Assembly (NCBI GenBank): GCA_934120315.1
Contig: CAKOTX010000002.1
Coordinates: forward strand, 124,001-188,000
Origin: an uncultured Clostridia bacterium
GTDB lineage: Bacteria; Bacillota; Clostridia; TANB77; CAG-508
Length of the DNA stretch: 64,000 bases
Direction: 5' to 3'
The translations under genes were made by a program, and so were the position numbers. The first letter of the stretch is position 1. Every line of letters starts with the position of its first letter. Below are positions 1 to 8,532 of this stretch, in pieces. The notes below the pieces were generated by a model, which did not search any database, had not been told where the DNA came from, and saw nothing but the letters and a program-made list of their open reading frames with translations.

Positions 1-3000
1 TTTATTTCGAGATTAAAAAGAGTAACTTATCAGAAACTAGCTCGAATGAGTCCTGAGGAGATAGAAAAGTTAAGACCTGATATCATAATTTTAGATGAGT
101 TTCATCATTGTGGTTCTCAAGTATGGGGAAAAGCTGTAAATGATTTGTGTAACAAATTTCCTAGTGCAAAGGTTCTTGGATTGTCTGCAACACCAATAAG
201 ATATTTTGATGGAAACATTGATATGGCAGAGGAAATGTTTGGTGATAATGTTGTATCTAATATTTCGTTTTATGATGCTGTAGAAAAAGGGATTCTTCCT
301 GATTTTGATTATGTTGCGGCAATGTATGGATATGAAGATAAATTAATAAGTTTGAATGAACAAATAGAGAATGCAAATACTTCTACTGAAAAAAAAGCAG
401 AAGCAAGAAAACTATTTGAAGAATTATCAAAACAATTAAGTAAAGAAACAGAAAATTTGCCAGAAATATTAGAAAAACATATGAAAAATAAAAACGGAAA
501 ATATATTGTGTTTTGTTCTAACATAGAAGATATGCAAAAAAAGATTAATGAAGCACAAGGGTTGTTTTTAAAAGTTAATCCTAACATAAAAATATATAAT
601 ATTTCTAGTGATGATGAATTAAGAAGAAATCAAAAAGAATTAGAACGATTTGAAAATGATGCTGATGAAGAAAATCTTAAATTAATGTTTTCTGTTAATA
701 TGTTAAATGAAGGATATCATTTACCAGATATTGATGGTGTTGTAATGATGAGACCAACAAAATCTCCAACAGTATATATGCAACAGATGGGAAGAGCATT
801 GGCAATAGGAAATTCATCTAATAGACCAGTTATAATTGATTTAGTTGATAATTTTGACTCTATTAGAATTATAAAGGAAGTTACAGATAAATTAGTAGAA
901 GAATATGGCAAGAATACAGAAAAAAATGATAGAAATAAGAAGTTTGAAATATTTGACTATACAAGAGATGTTGAAGAAGTAGCTCAAAAAATAGAGGATT
1001 TATGTAAGAAGAAAACTTTAACAATAAAAGAAAAGATTGATTTGTTTGAAAGATATATTGAGGAAAATCCAAATGAAACAATTCATAATGATACTGTGTT
1101 TGAAGGATATCCAATTGGAACGTATTTAATATTTATAAGACAAGCGGTTGTTTATGGAAAAAAGAATATACTGGCTTATAATGATGAAGACAAGGAAAGA
1201 TTAGAAGAATTGGGATTGTTATATGAAAGCATAGATACAATTGAAGAAAAAGTAGAAAGATTAAAGTCATATTGCAAAGAACATCCATATACATTTTCTT
1301 ATCTTATGCAAACAAGGGAACAACTACAATTAGAAGGAAAAAAAGAAGAGTTAGAGCAATTAGAAAGATTATATATTGATTATAAATATGTAAATGCTAG
1401 AATAACAAGAGGTAAGATTTCAAATGAAATTGAAGAAGAGTTAACAGAAGCAAAAATAGGAGGAAGATATGGACTTGCAAAAGAAGATGTTGCTTTGGAA
1501 GGGAAAAGTGGAATAACAAAAGCTATAGTTTTAGAATTAATACATGATTTTGGATCATTTGATAACTTTAGAAAAGAATACATAAATTTTAGAGCTGAAC
1601 TTGCTGATGCTAGTTTTAGGTATAATATAAGTACTAAAAATCATAATTATTCTAAATATAACTCTTTAGAAAAAGCCTTTTTGTCTCCAAAAGAGATTTG
1701 GGAAAATAATCCTCAAATGACAAAGTATATAGATAAATTGTTATTAGTGAAACAATATGATTTGATAGGAAATGAAGGATACAGAGATTTAGTAGCTGAT
1801 ATATCAAGGAGATATTATAATAGGATTTCTTATACTTGGAGCAATGTTAATTTGGATTTGATTTTGGAAAAAGGAATTGAAGAGAACATTGAATTAGCAT
1901 TAGATAGATTGCAAGAGAAAAAGTCTGATAAATATAGAGATATAGTAGAATTGGTGTATGGATTGAGAGATAAAAATGTTAGAAGCTTTAAAGAAGTTGG
2001 GGAATTAGTAGGATGTACTGGACAGAATGTAAATATGACTGTTGAAAAAGCAAAGAAAAAGTTAAGTGAAACTATTGAATATGAGAAAATTAGAAATAAA
2101 ATAGGTATCCCTAATAATGGATTTGTTAGAAAATATTTTCAATTACATGATATTTTTGTTGAGGGGAATGAACCGAATTTAACTCAAGAACAAATTAATG
2201 ATTTGATGGTTGAATGGCAAAAATGTGGAGAAAAATTAAAAGAACAAAGAATCGAAGGAATGCAACAAAATTTATTATCTATAACAGGTTTTAAGAGTGT
2301 TTCTGAATTAGTAGAAAAAACGACAACAAAGGAAGAACTTTTAAAACTTATTGAAAGTAATAAATTATATATGTCTGAAGTAGAAGAAATTGTACAACAT
2401 TCTGGATTAGAATTCAAATTTTATGAAGAAAAAAATTATGAAAACAATGTTACTCTTGTAGATTTAGATATGCCTATTGAAAGAATGGATTTATCTATAA
2501 GAGGATTTAATGCTTTAAGACGTTCAGGGATTGAAACTGTTGGGGATATTATAGATAAAACAGAAAGCGAATTAATTGAACTTAGAAATTTTGGAGGAAA
2601 AAATTTGGAAGAGCTTGTAGCTAAACTAGAAAGTATGGGGCTTAAATTGAAAGGAGAAGTGAAGCAGGAAGTAGAACCAAAAGATTCTAATAATTCTAAA
2701 GAGAATAAAACTTTTTATCTAGATATGCCTATTGAAGAAATTGGCTTATCAACAAGAGCATTTAAAGCTTTAATACGTTCAGGAATTAAAAATGTTGGTG
2801 ATATTGTAGAGTTGACAGAAAACCAAGTAATGAATATTAGTGGGTTAGGAACAAAAAGTTTTAATGAAATAGTGGATAAAATTAACAGTATGGGATTAAA
2901 TTTGAAAGCGGAAGAAGTTCAAGATAATGAACCAAGAGTAGAAGAAAGTGTAACAGAAAAACAAAAAGAAGAGAGAAAAGATTCATATACTGAATTAGTT

Positions 3001-3315
3001 TCACAGATTCTTGGATGTGACACAGAATATGCTGAACTTGGCAAAAAAATTAATGCAGTTAATGAGCAAAGAGAAAGTGTAAATAAAAAAATTGAAGAAT
3101 TAATAAACCAAATAGATGGATTGACTAATGGTAATGTGACTCAAGATGCAGCAACAACAATTATGCAAGCCGTTAAAGTATTAAATGAACAAAAGAACAT
3201 TCAAAAAGAATTAGAGAGCAAGTTAAAAGAAATGCAGACATTAGAAGCAAAAAATAGAGAGATGAAATCTAAATTAGCTAAAAATTTATCAGAAATGATT
3301 CGAGGAGGAGAATAA
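1..3315 (+). CDS. SF2 DEAD/DEAH-type helicase with sigma4-like HTH and two alphaCTD-like modules (5' partial)
   Basis: The reading frame is open from base 1, so the N-terminus with the Walker A motif lies outside the window. Counting from base 1, motif II DEFHH is at residues 32-36, the SAT motif (LSATPI) near 61, and motif VI QQMGRALA at 261-268, which gives an SF2 helicase core. A long helical region follows. Residues about 645-690 resemble sigma-70 region 4 (ELVYGLRD, then FKEVGELVGCTGQNV). Two copies of an RNA polymerase alpha C-terminal domain follow at about 820-885 and 907-970, each starting LDMPIE and containing R-x-x-[N/K] and the GxK[N/S]xxE helix. The protein ends in a coiled coil (about 1014-1097). 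Helicase assignment is firm; the role in transcription or DNA repair is inferred. The SD for the next gene lies inside its 3' end. Confidence 0.85.
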   Translation, partial: FISRLKRVTYQKLARMSPEEIEKLRPDIIILDEFHHCGSQVWGKAVNDLCNKFPSAKVLGLSATPIRYFDGNIDMAEEMFGDNVVSNISFYDAVEKGILPDFDYVAAMYGYEDKLISLNEQIENANTSTEKKAEARKLFEELSKQLSKETENLPEILEKHMKNKNGKYIVFCSNIEDMQKKINEAQGLFLKVNPNIKIYNISSDDELRRNQKELERFENDADEENLKLMFSVNMLNEGYHLPDIDGVVMMRPTKSPTVYMQQMGRALAIGNSSNRPVIIDLVDNFDSIRIIKEVTDKLVEEYGKNTEKNDRNKKFEIFDYTRDVEEVAQKIEDLCKKKTLTIKEKIDLFERYIEENPNETIHNDTVFEGYPIGTYLIFIRQAVVYGKKNILAYNDEDKERLEELGLLYESIDTIEEKVERLKSYCKEHPYTFSYLMQTREQLQLEGKKEELEQLERLYIDYKYVNARITRGKISNEIEEELTEAKIGGRYGLAKEDVALEGKSGITKAIVLELIHDFGSFDNFRKEYINFRAELADASFRYNISTKNHNYSKYNSLEKAFLSPKEIWENNPQMTKYIDKLLLVKQYDLIGNEGYRDLVADISRRYYNRISYTWSNVNLDLILEKGIEENIELALDRLQEKKSDKYRDIVELVYGLRDKNVRSFKEVGELVGCTGQNVNMTVEKAKKKLSETIEYEKIRNKIGIPNNGFVRKYFQLHDIFVEGNEPNLTQEQINDLMVEWQKCGEKLKEQRIEGMQQNLLSITGFKSVSELVEKTTTKEELLKLIESNKLYMSEVEEIVQHSGLEFKFYEEKNYENNVTLVDLDMPIERMDLSIRGFNALRRSGIETVGDIIDKTESELIELRNFGGKNLEELVAKLESMGLKLKGEVKQEVEPKDSNNSKENKTFYLDMPIEEIGLSTRAFKALIRSGIKNVGDIVELTENQVMNISGLGTKSFNEIVDKINSMGLNLKAEEVQDNEPRVEESVTEKQKEERKDSYTELVSQILGCDTEYAELGKKINAVNEQRESVNKKIEELINQIDGLTNGNVTQDAATTIMQAVKVLNEQKNIQKELESKLKEMQTLEAKNREMKSKLAKNLSEMIRGGE

Positions 3316-3319
3316 TATT

Positions 3320-3502
3320 TTGAAAGAAGAAATTCAACTAATAGAATATAAAAAAGAAAGTTTTTTTGAAAGAATAAAAAATAAAATAAAAAGAATATTT
3401 TTCAAAAAAGAACAGGTAAATGTTAATGAAAAGAATGTAGATTACGTAGGATTAAACAAGGGTGAATTTTTTGAAATATATGAAAAAGTAAAAAAACGGT
3501 GA
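3320..3502 (+). CDS. small basic hypothetical protein, TTG start, possibly frameshifted
   Basis: This 60-aa frame begins with TTG 10 nt after a strong GGAGGAG inside the end of the helicase gene, so translational coupling is likely. The N-terminal half is very basic (ERIKNKIKRIFFKK) and the C-terminal half is acidic to amphipathic. It ends in an A7 tract (3490-3496). A one-base deletion there would continue the protein in the next frame with a plausible helical sequence (GEISIENLDRETIVKIL) as far as 3680. I cannot tell whether the short form is real, an assembly error or a frameshifted gene. I do not recognise a family. Confidence 0.5.
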   Translation: MKEEIQLIEYKKESFFERIKNKIKRIFFKKEQVNVNEKNVDYVGLNKGEFFEIYEKVKKR

Positions 3503-3551
3503 GATAAGTATAGAAAATTTAGACAGGGAAACAATAGTAAAAATATTACAT

Positions 3552-3680
3552 ATGATTAAGGAAGAATTAAGCATAAATAGTAATAATATAAATGCAAAAA
3601 TGAATGGTTTTAAAATAAGTTTAGATAATGCAAAAATGTACAATAAAGAGATAGAGCTATGTATGAAAACACAAAAATAA
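3552..3680 (+). CDS. possible small ORF or frameshifted tail of the preceding gene
   Basis: A 42-aa frame from ATG 3552 to TAA 3678-3680 has no convincing SD. The frame is open upstream back to 3492, where it overlaps the end of the preceding small gene. It is therefore more likely the frameshifted C-terminal half of that gene than an independent gene. No family is recognised. Confidence 0.25.
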   Translation: MIKEELSINSNNINAKMNGFKISLDNAKMYNKEIELCMKTQK

Positions 3681-3699
3681 TCCATAGAAGGAGAATAAC

Positions 3700-4548
3700 A
3701 TGGGAGAAATGATAAATGGCAAGAAACTTGCCAAAGAAACTAGAGAAAAATTAAAAACAAAATGTGATGAGCTAAAAGAAAGAGGAATAAATCCAAAATT
3801 TGCAGCAATAATGGTAGGAAATGATAATGCATCTCAAATTTATATTAGAAACAAAAGTAAAGCATGTGAAGAAATTGGGATTGAATTTGAAGAATATTTA
3901 TTAAGTGAAAACATAGAGCAAAAAGAATTAATAGAAAAGATAAAAGAATTGAATAGTAGAAAAGATATTCATGGAATATTGTTACAGAGTCCAATTCCTG
4001 CAAATTTAGATATAAATGAAGCATTTAGAACAATAATACCAGAAAAAGATGTAGATGGTTTTAATCCATTAAATATTGGAAAACTATGTTTAAATCAAGA
4101 TACATTTGTATCATGTACACCATTTGGAATTATGAAAATGTTCGAAGCATATGGAATTGAACTAGAAGGAAAAGATGTAACAATAATAGGAAGAAGTAAT
4201 ATTGTAGGAAAACCATTAATACAATGTTGTTTAAATAAAAATGCAACAGTAACTGTATGTCATTCAAAAACGAAAAATTTGAAAGCACATACACAAAATG
4301 CTGATATAATTATTGTTGCAATAGGAAAATCAAAATTTTTAAAAGCAGATATGATAAAAGAAGGAGCTGTTGTTATTGATGTGGGGATTAATAGAGACAG
4401 TGAAGGAAAAATAACAGGTGACGCTGATTTTGATAATATTCTTAGCAAAGCTAGCTTTATAACTCCAGTACCTGGAGGAGTAGGACCAATGACAATTGCT
4501 ATGTTAATGAACAATATTATCAAGGCTGCAGAAATACAAAATAATTAA
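3700..4548 (+). CDS. folD: bifunctional methylenetetrahydrofolate dehydrogenase / methenyltetrahydrofolate cyclohydrolase
   Basis: FolD interconverts 5,10-methylene-, methenyl- and 10-formyl-tetrahydrofolate with NADP+ in the cytosol. The 282-aa protein is full length. It shows the catalytic YxxxK (Y48, K52), the GILLQSPIP loop, EKDVDGFNPLN, the Rossmann segment VTIIGRSNIVGKPL and the C-terminal signature PVPGGVGPMT. GILLQSPIP differs slightly from the usual QLPLP. SD AAGGAG lies 6 nt before ATG 3700. A clear hairpin terminator follows, so folD probably ends its transcript here. The neighbours on both sides are unrelated in function. Confidence 0.97.
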   Translation: MGEMINGKKLAKETREKLKTKCDELKERGINPKFAAIMVGNDNASQIYIRNKSKACEEIGIEFEEYLLSENIEQKELIEKIKELNSRKDIHGILLQSPIPANLDINEAFRTIIPEKDVDGFNPLNIGKLCLNQDTFVSCTPFGIMKMFEAYGIELEGKDVTIIGRSNIVGKPLIQCCLNKNATVTVCHSKTKNLKAHTQNADIIIVAIGKSKFLKADMIKEGAVVIDVGINRDSEGKITGDADFDNILSKASFITPVPGGVGPMTIAMLMNNIIKAAEIQNN

Positions 4549-4556
4549 ATAATTTA

Positions 4557-4584
4557 GGGGCAATTTTTTAAATTGCTCCTTTTT
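4557..4584 (+). terminator. intrinsic terminator after folD
   Basis: A 10-bp stem (GGGGCAATTT / AAATTGCTCC, one G-T wobble) with a 3-nt loop is followed by five T residues. Confidence 0.85.
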
Positions 4585-4604
4585 GCATATTAAGGAGGTA
4601 ATTA

Positions 4605-5258
4605 ATGGAAATAAAAGAAATTTATATAAATAGTGGAGACTATCCAGAAAGGTTAAGGAATATCTATGATCCACCTAAAAAATTATATGTATTAGGAAAT
4701 TTTAAAATATTAAAAGAGAAAGCAATAGCTATTGTAGGAAGTAGAAAAGCAACAGAATACGGGAAAAAAGTAGCATTTCAGATTTCACAAGAATTAACAA
4801 AAGAAAATATAAATGTAGTAAGTGGCCTAGCAATTGGAATTGATACATATGCACATTTAGGAGCAATATCAATTCAAAATCAGGCTAGTACGATTGCAGT
4901 CTTAGGAAGCGGGATTGATGAAATGTATCCTAAGGAAAACACCGAATTAGCTAGAAAAATCATACAAACAGGAGGATGTATTGTGTCAGAATATCCATTA
5001 GGCACTAAACCAAACAAAATTAATTTTCCGCAAAGAAATAGAATTATAAGTGGACTGTCAGATGGAGTTGTAGTTGTAGAAGCATCTGAAAAGAGCGGTT
5101 CATTAATAACAGCAGAATTTGGAATTGAGCAAGGAAAAGAAATATTTGCAGTTCCAGGAAATATAGATAATCTGTTAAGTAAAGGAACAAATAAATTAAT
5201 ACAAGATGGAGCAAAAATGGTTTTATCAAGTAAAGAAATATTAGAAGAAATTAGATGA
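4605..5258 (+). CDS. dprA: DNA-processing protein DprA (short form)
   Basis: DprA/Smf binds single-stranded DNA and loads RecA during natural transformation. The Rossmann-like core is complete: GSRKATEYG near residue 45, SGLAIGIDTYAH, LGSGID, FPQRNRIISGL, VVEASEKSGSLITAE and FAVPGN. At 217 aa it is shorter than typical DprA. It lacks an N-terminal SAM-like domain and the C-terminal winged helix, as some Clostridia versions do. SD AAGGAGG precedes ATG 4605. It is probably transcribed alone, because the next gene has its own promoter. Competence itself is not shown by anything else in the window. Confidence 0.93.
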   Translation: MEIKEIYINSGDYPERLRNIYDPPKKLYVLGNFKILKEKAIAIVGSRKATEYGKKVAFQISQELTKENINVVSGLAIGIDTYAHLGAISIQNQASTIAVLGSGIDEMYPKENTELARKIIQTGGCIVSEYPLGTKPNKINFPQRNRIISGLSDGVVVVEASEKSGSLITAEFGIEQGKEIFAVPGNIDNLLSKGTNKLIQDGAKMVLSSKEILEEIR

Positions 5259-5263
5259 AAAAC

Positions 5264-5292
5264 TTGAAATAAAAATCTAAAATGTGTATACT
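5264..5292 (+). promoter_or_regulatory. sigmaA-type promoter for the DnaB-like gene
   Basis: TTGAAA (5264-5269), a 17-bp spacer and TATACT (5287-5292) lie 31 nt upstream of the start codon. Confidence 0.8.
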
Positions 5293-5322
5293 AAAATTAG
5301 ATAAAAAATGAAAGGAAGAAAC

Positions 5323-7101
5323 ATGGAAAGTCAAGGAATAGAAAGTTTAATAGAATTAATTAATAGAATAAGAATTACAAATGAGAATAAGTTAGAAGTA
5401 GAAGAGATGAAGAGGTTAATAAAGAAGCAAGATTATACAAAAGTAATTCAAATTTTAAACGATTTAAAAAATGAGAATAAAATAATTTTGAATAAAGTAG
5501 AGGAAACAAAAGAAAAATCAAAAGAAAAAGCTAAAGAAGAAAAGCCTAAAAAAGAACATAAAGAGGAAAAAGAGGGAATATATCCTGAAAAATTATCTAA
5601 TGTTGAATTGGAAGAAAGATATATAGGCTTATTATTAGACAACCCCAAAGCAATTTCAATGTATTATGTTGTGCATGATGATTGTTATTTCGAAAGTGAA
5701 GATATGCTAAATTTATATAAAAGCATATTATTTACAGAAGGCCAAGCATATGCACCTCAAATAGCTAAGAATGATTTTAATTTTTCAAAAGAAGGCCCAG
5801 AAACATATAAGTTAAAAAGTGAGTTAAAGGAAAAAGCTAAAAAAGAAAAATACGATTTTGAGAAAACATATGTTGAATTGGTTAAGTTATTTGAAATAAG
5901 AAAAAATTATTTATCAAATCCAATTAAAGAAATTCAACAAGAAATAGTAGGAGTGCTAGATTATGAATTGTATGATAATATGACAATACAAGAAGTAAAA
6001 GATGCAATTGTACAAATAATGGCTACAGAAAAATTTAAAAGATCTGTGTTAAATAAAAATATGACAAGCTTTTTTATTTCTGGAGAAAATAGTTTAACAA
6101 GTGGACTTGAACTGCCATTTCCAATATTGAGCTATGTATTTAAAGGAATTAGAAAAGGTGAAACAATGGCATATGCCATGCCATCAAACTCAGGAAAGAG
6201 TAGATTCACAATTAATTTAGCGGCATATATTGCATTTATACATAAGAAAAAAGTATTAGTAGTATCTAATGAAATGTCAGAAGAAAAAATGAAGCTATGC
6301 TTAATAACAACAGTTCTAAATAATAAAGAAATTCAAAAATTACATGGTCAAAAGATTTCTAAAACAGAAGGTGAATTGTTAGAGTTTAAATTTAGACCGG
6401 ATGAAGGAACAAACGTAGAAGTTGATGAAAACGGGTATATAAAAAAGACGGAAGGAGAAAGCCAAAAGGCATTTTCAAAAAGATTAATGGAAGTGTCTAC
6501 TGAGTTCAAACAGACGATAGCTGTAACAGAGTGGATAGATGAGCAAATTAAAAATTCTATATATTTTGTTAATATTACAAATCATACAAATGATGAATTA
6601 GAAAAGATTATTTTAAATTATTATTATAAAGAAAAAATAGAGTATATGTTTTATGATACATTAAAAACAGATATAGAAAACATAGGAAATGGAGAAGAAA
6701 TAAAGAAAACAGCAACAATTTTATCAAATTTAGCTCAAAATTTGGGAATATTTATAGCATCATCATTACAATTAACAGAAAGTGATACATTACCAATTAA
6801 TTTAAATATTAATGATTTAGCTGTAAGTAGAACTGTAAAAGAGGTTCTTGATACACTATGTTTAATAAAACAAATTCATAATGAAGATTTAAATAAATAT
6901 GAATATTCATTAGAAGAAGTTGATACTAAATTTTTTGAATTGAAAAAATTCAAAGATCCAGATGTTAGATATTATGCATGTGTAGTTGATAAAAATAGGG
7001 CTGGTGCAAAGCCTAAAGTAGTGTTTAGATTAAATCTAGCTTATAATATGTGGGAAGAATTGGGTTACTTAAGATTAAAGTCTGCACAAGAAGAAAACTA
7101 A
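5323..7101 (+). CDS. divergent DnaB-like (RecA-fold) helicase/ATPase
   Basis: The 592-aa protein looks like a distant DnaB-family protein. It has a charged Lys/Glu linker (about residues 55-85), a DnaB-N-like helical segment (ELEERYIGLLLDNP) and a RecA-fold ATPase. The P-loop reads PSNSGKS near residue 290, one residue longer than the PSMGKT of classical DnaB. A Walker B-like YMFYDT lies near 442, and a late basic motif (VVDKNRAG) resembles the DnaB KNRxG region. ATG 5323 is preferred because AAAGGAAG lies 4-12 nt upstream; an in-frame ATG at 5308 lacks an SD. A role in replication or repair is inferred from family resemblance only. It is unlikely to be the main replicative helicase, given the divergence. 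Confidence 0.65.
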   Translation: MESQGIESLIELINRIRITNENKLEVEEMKRLIKKQDYTKVIQILNDLKNENKIILNKVEETKEKSKEKAKEEKPKKEHKEEKEGIYPEKLSNVELEERYIGLLLDNPKAISMYYVVHDDCYFESEDMLNLYKSILFTEGQAYAPQIAKNDFNFSKEGPETYKLKSELKEKAKKEKYDFEKTYVELVKLFEIRKNYLSNPIKEIQQEIVGVLDYELYDNMTIQEVKDAIVQIMATEKFKRSVLNKNMTSFFISGENSLTSGLELPFPILSYVFKGIRKGETMAYAMPSNSGKSRFTINLAAYIAFIHKKKVLVVSNEMSEEKMKLCLITTVLNNKEIQKLHGQKISKTEGELLEFKFRPDEGTNVEVDENGYIKKTEGESQKAFSKRLMEVSTEFKQTIAVTEWIDEQIKNSIYFVNITNHTNDELEKIILNYYYKEKIEYMFYDTLKTDIENIGNGEEIKKTATILSNLAQNLGIFIASSLQLTESDTLPINLNINDLAVSRTVKEVLDTLCLIKQIHNEDLNKYEYSLEEVDTKFFELKKFKDPDVRYYACVVDKNRAGAKPKVVFRLNLAYNMWEELGYLRLKSAQEEN

Positions 7102-7124
7102 TGTATATACTCAAGTTCTAATAC

Positions 7125-7170
7125 AACCCTCATTTGAATACAATTAAACAAAAGTATTCAATGGGGGTTT
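7125..7170 (+). promoter_or_regulatory. long hairpin covering the spoIIID ribosome-binding region
   Basis: AACCCTCATTTGAATAC (7125-7141) pairs with GTATTCAATGGGGGTTT (7154-7170) over about 16 bp, with one bulged T and a 12-nt loop. The right arm contains the G5 run that would serve as SD for ATG 7175. It could be a weak terminator of the upstream gene or a translation-blocking hairpin. A sigmaE-like -10 (AATACAAT, 7137-7144) lies within the left arm. Confidence 0.55.
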
Positions 7171-7174
7171 CATA

Positions 7175-7462
7175 ATGAAAGGAAAAGTTTTATATAACTT
7201 GCCAATGACAAGCAAAATGGCAATTGAAGAACGAGCAATTAGCTTAGCGAGATATATTATAGATTCTAAAGATACAGTAAGAGGAGCGGCAAAAAAATTT
7301 TGCATAAGTAAGAGTACAGTACACAAGGATGTAACTGAAAGACTCCAGAAAATAAATCCAGTACTAGCAAAAGAGGTAAGAGAAATTTTGGATGAGAATA
7401 AGGCAGAGAGACATATTAGAGGAGGGATGGCTACAAAATTAAAATATTCAAAAAAAGACTAA
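7175..7462 (+). CDS. spoIIID: sporulation transcription factor SpoIIID
   Basis: SpoIIID is the mother-cell DNA-binding regulator that acts with sigmaE during endospore formation. The 95-aa protein has the family helix-turn-helix (AAKKFCISKSTVHKDVTERL) and the conserved C-terminal basic segment RHIRGGMATKLKYSKK. Residues before MAIEER are longer than in Bacillus. In-frame ATGs at 7205 and 7217 would give the classical length, but the only G-rich ribosome site (GGGGG) precedes 7175. The gene stands alone behind a hairpin leader. Its presence indicates a spore-forming lineage. Confidence 0.93.
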   Translation: MKGKVLYNLPMTSKMAIEERAISLARYIIDSKDTVRGAAKKFCISKSTVHKDVTERLQKINPVLAKEVREILDENKAERHIRGGMATKLKYSKKD

Positions 7463-7467
7463 AAGTA

Positions 7468-7496
7468 TTGCAATTTAACTATAAAAATATTAAAAT
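7468..7496 (+). promoter_or_regulatory. putative promoter, TTGCAA-17-TAAAAT
   Basis: TTGCAA (7468-7473), a 17-bp spacer and TAAAAT (7491-7496) precede the next gene. The same TTGCAA-type -35 occurs at 12367 and 50194. Confidence 0.55.
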
Positions 7497-7516
7497 AAAT
7501 ATACGGAGGATAAAAA

Positions 7517-8383
7517 ATGAATGTTGTTATAGAAGATGATAGTAAAAAAAATAAAAAATTAAAAATTTTATATGTAGGAATAATAGCAATATGTATTATT
7601 TCTATAATAATAGCAGTTATAATTCAAGTCTCTAAAGGAAAGGATAATAGTTCAACAACTGGAAAGAACAATGTTTTACCATCACTATCAGGTGATGAAT
7701 TAAGTAAATATAAGAGTGATTTTGATAACATATTTAAAAATAAAGTAAATTACTTAGAGAATAATAGTTACAAAGTTTCAAAAATAAAGCAAGACCAGGA
7801 GATTGTATATACAGGATATAAATCTACTGAATCTAAAATTAATGATTATGAGTTAAAAGTAAATATTCCTTATTTTAATATTAATAATGATGTGGCAAAT
7901 GAGTTTAATACAGAAATTAAAGATATATTTGAAAAGAAAGCCAAAAGCATTATAAACAGTCAAAACAATAATGTAATATATACAGTTGATTATAGTGCAT
8001 ATGTATCAAACAATATATTATCATTGGTAGTGAGATCTACATTAAAAGAAGGAAGTAATAATCCACAAAGAGATATTGTTCAAACATATAATTATGATTT
8101 AACAAATCAGAAAAAAATAACAATAGATGATATGTTAGAATTAAAAGGAATTACTAAAAAAGAGGCTAATCAAACTATAAAACAAGAAATTAAAACAGTG
8201 CAACAAAAGGTAGAAGAGCTTGGAAAATTAGGATATTCAGTTTATGCTAGAGATTATACAAGTGATATGTATAGTATTAATAATGTTACAGAATTTTTTA
8301 TGGGAGAAAATAATGTTTTATATATAATATATGCGTATGGAAATTTAAATAATACTAGTGAAATGGATGTAGTTGTGATGTAA
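7517..8383 (+). CDS. membrane-anchored extracytoplasmic protein, DUF4163/DUF3298-like (PdaC/RsiV type)
   Basis: The 288-aa protein has a short basic N-terminus, one membrane helix (about residues 19-40) and an extracellular part. Its layout resembles DUF4163 followed by DUF3298: a strand-rich segment VNIPYFNINNDVANEFN, a central segment VVRSTLKEGSNNP, then DDMLELKG and a final FFMGENNVLYIIYAYG. Related domains occur in peptidoglycan deacetylase PdaC and anti-sigma factor RsiV, where they bind wall components or lysozyme. No deacetylase domain is present, so a sensor or wall-binding role is only inferred. SD GGAGGA lies 9 nt before ATG. A strong terminator follows. Confidence 0.7.
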   Translation: MNVVIEDDSKKNKKLKILYVGIIAICIISIIIAVIIQVSKGKDNSSTTGKNNVLPSLSGDELSKYKSDFDNIFKNKVNYLENNSYKVSKIKQDQEIVYTGYKSTESKINDYELKVNIPYFNINNDVANEFNTEIKDIFEKKAKSIINSQNNNVIYTVDYSAYVSNNILSLVVRSTLKEGSNNPQRDIVQTYNYDLTNQKKITIDDMLELKGITKKEANQTIKQEIKTVQQKVEELGKLGYSVYARDYTSDMYSINNVTEFFMGENNVLYIIYAYGNLNNTSEMDVVVM

Positions 8384-8390
8384 AGAAAAT

Positions 8391-8430
8391 AAGGAACAGT
8401 CTTATAATTTTAAGGCTGTTCCTTTATTTT
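8391..8430. terminator. bidirectional terminator between convergent genes
   Basis: A 14-bp stem (AAGGAACAGTCTTA / TAAGGCTGTTCCTT, one wobble) is flanked by A-rich and T-rich tracts. It can serve both the upstream gene and htrA on the minus strand. Confidence 0.85.
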
Positions 8431-8532
8431 CATTTGAAAATAAAAGGGGATGTTTGTTTTAATCAGTTTCAACTGACTATGCATATAATATACCAGAGAA
8501 ATTTGTTCATTGTGTGAACTGAAAGTGAATGT

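Noticed and set aside
3490..3496. Programmed -1 frameshift at A AAA AAA
   Set aside because: The -1 frame meets a stop after three codons; only the +1 frame is open, so classical -1 slippage is not useful here.
4605..5258. Truncated dprA pseudogene
   Set aside because: The Rossmann core is complete with good SD, and domain-reduced DprA proteins are known; there is no frameshift.
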